The notes below the pieces were generated by a model that saw only the letters and a list, made by a program, of their open reading frames with translations, was not told the origin of the DNA and ran no database searches. From Thermodesulfobacteriota bacterium (GTDB lineage: Bacteria > Desulfobacterota > Desulfobacteria > Desulfobacterales > RPRI01): DNA of 6,547 bases. Location of the stretch: the NCBI GenBank assembly GCA_030836965.1, contig JAUPLM010000311.1, positions 1 through 6,547 of the forward strand, in the 5' to 3' direction. How positions within the stretch are numbered: the first letter of the stretch is position 1; each line of letters starts with the position of its first letter. Positions 5,961 through 6,547 of the stretch are shown in pieces. The translations under genes were made by a program, and so were the position numbers.

Positions 5961-6547
5961 CTCTTCACTATTTCATAACAGTCGTTTACTATGATTTCAG
6001 CCGCATCTGGCCTGCTGAATTTTTTTGCCGCAGATGCCATTTTGTACAGTTCCGGGGTGTGTCCCGCAAAATATTCAATTTTTTCAGCAAGCATCTTACC
6101 GTTTAAATCAGCTTCTCTGATAATTATCGCCGCACCTGCATCGGAAAGCGCACGGGCATTTATTGTCTGATGGTCATCGGCCGCAAAAGGATAGGGGATG
6201 AAAATCGCTCCCCGCCCCATGGCCGTCACTTCCGCAATGGTAGTAGCTCCGGCCCTGCATATTATCAAATCGGCCTGGCCGTAACGCTTTGCCATATCGT
6301 CAAAAAACGGTTTTACAACGCCGGGAATTCCGGATTGCGCATAAAAACCGGCAACGCTTTTTTCGTCGGATGCGCCGGTTTGATGCACGAATAGATATTT
6401 CTCTTTAGCTTTAATATGCAAAAGGGCATCGCCAATTGCCATATTGATGCTGTGTGCTCCCTGGCTCCCGCCAAGCACAAGAACGGTAAAAGGCTTTTCA
6501 GCCCCGGAACCTGTTACGGTATCCGCTTTTGCGGCATCTGTTGCGGC
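5948..6547 (-). CDS. murG: MurG glycosyltransferase, C-terminal part (5' end outside window)
   Basis: UDP-GlcNAc--lipid I GlcNAc transferase, a peripheral inner-membrane enzyme of the GT28 family that makes lipid II. The window has 199 codons and the stop. The reading frame is open to the window edge, so the GTG at 6478 is an internal Val and not the start. Numbering the fragment from its first residue: an Ala/Thr/Gly-rich linker (1-18), TVLVLGGSQGAHS (21-33) opening the C-terminal Rossmann domain, RAGATTIAE (98-106), and PYPFAADDHQT (118-128), which carry the UDP-GlcNAc contacts in this family. MurG is usually around 360 residues, so slightly over half is present. The last codons and the TGA lie in a 7-base repeat. 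The frame stays open from this TGA to the murC ATG. Confidence 0.96.
   Translation of the reverse strand, partial: AATDAAKADTVTGSGAEKPFTVLVLGGSQGAHSINMAIGDALLHIKAKEKYLFVHQTGASDEKSVAGFYAQSGIPGVVKPFFDDMAKRYGQADLIICRAGATTIAEVTAMGRGAIFIPYPFAADDHQTINARALSDAGAAIIIREADLNGKMLAEKIEYFAGHTPELYKMASAAKKFSRPDAAEIIVNDCYEIVKRLEE

Noticed and set aside
6476..6478. GTG as the start of murG
   Set aside because: The frame stays open upstream to the window edge and encodes the expected MurG strand (KPFTVL) before GGSQGA, so this codon is an internal valine.

Overview
The window is a stretch of a bacterial division and cell-wall (dcw) cluster, read entirely from the minus strand. In transcription order (high to low coordinate) it holds murG (C-terminal part only, cut by the window edge), murC, murB, ftsQ, ftsA and ftsZ. 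All six are intact in the sequence seen, with their key motifs, and no mobile element, CRISPR array, tRNA or rRNA is visible. The organism is most likely a diderm bacterium of Deltaproteobacteria/Desulfobacterota type or a near relative. This rests on gene order, the style of the FtsZ C-terminus (PTFLRKKAD), a separate FtsA with a short amphipathic C-terminus, and moderate GC. It is recalled from family knowledge, not from a search, so the phylum is uncertain.

Layout: positions 1-41 hold the tail of a short-period repeat just downstream of ftsZ. ftsZ is 42-1226. A 143-base spacer (1227-1369) carries a degenerate 7-base-period array, an inverted repeat and a possible weak promoter. ftsA is 1370-2596. 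ftsQ is 2598 to about 3527, with a likely TTG start inside the end of murB. murB is 3514-4464 and murC 4466-5863. An 84-base spacer (5864-5947) consists of 8-base- then 7-base-period repeats. murG is 5948 to beyond 6547. The junctions murC/murB and ftsQ/ftsA have one base between stop and start, and ftsQ overlaps murB, so translation is probably coupled.

Function: MurG makes lipid II from lipid I at the inner membrane face. MurB and MurC act earlier, making UDP-MurNAc and adding L-Ala. FtsZ forms the cytokinetic ring, FtsA ties it to the membrane, and FtsQ links it to the periplasmic septal synthesis machinery. ddl, which often lies between murB and ftsQ, is absent here.

The genes are conventional. 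What stands out is a family of degenerate, very short-period tandem repeats (7 or 8 bases) at four separate places: after ftsZ, between ftsA and ftsZ, in the 3' end of ftsQ, and between murG and murC. They sit at gene boundaries, run into coding sequence, and appear to supply stop codons, a ribosome binding site and a protein tail.
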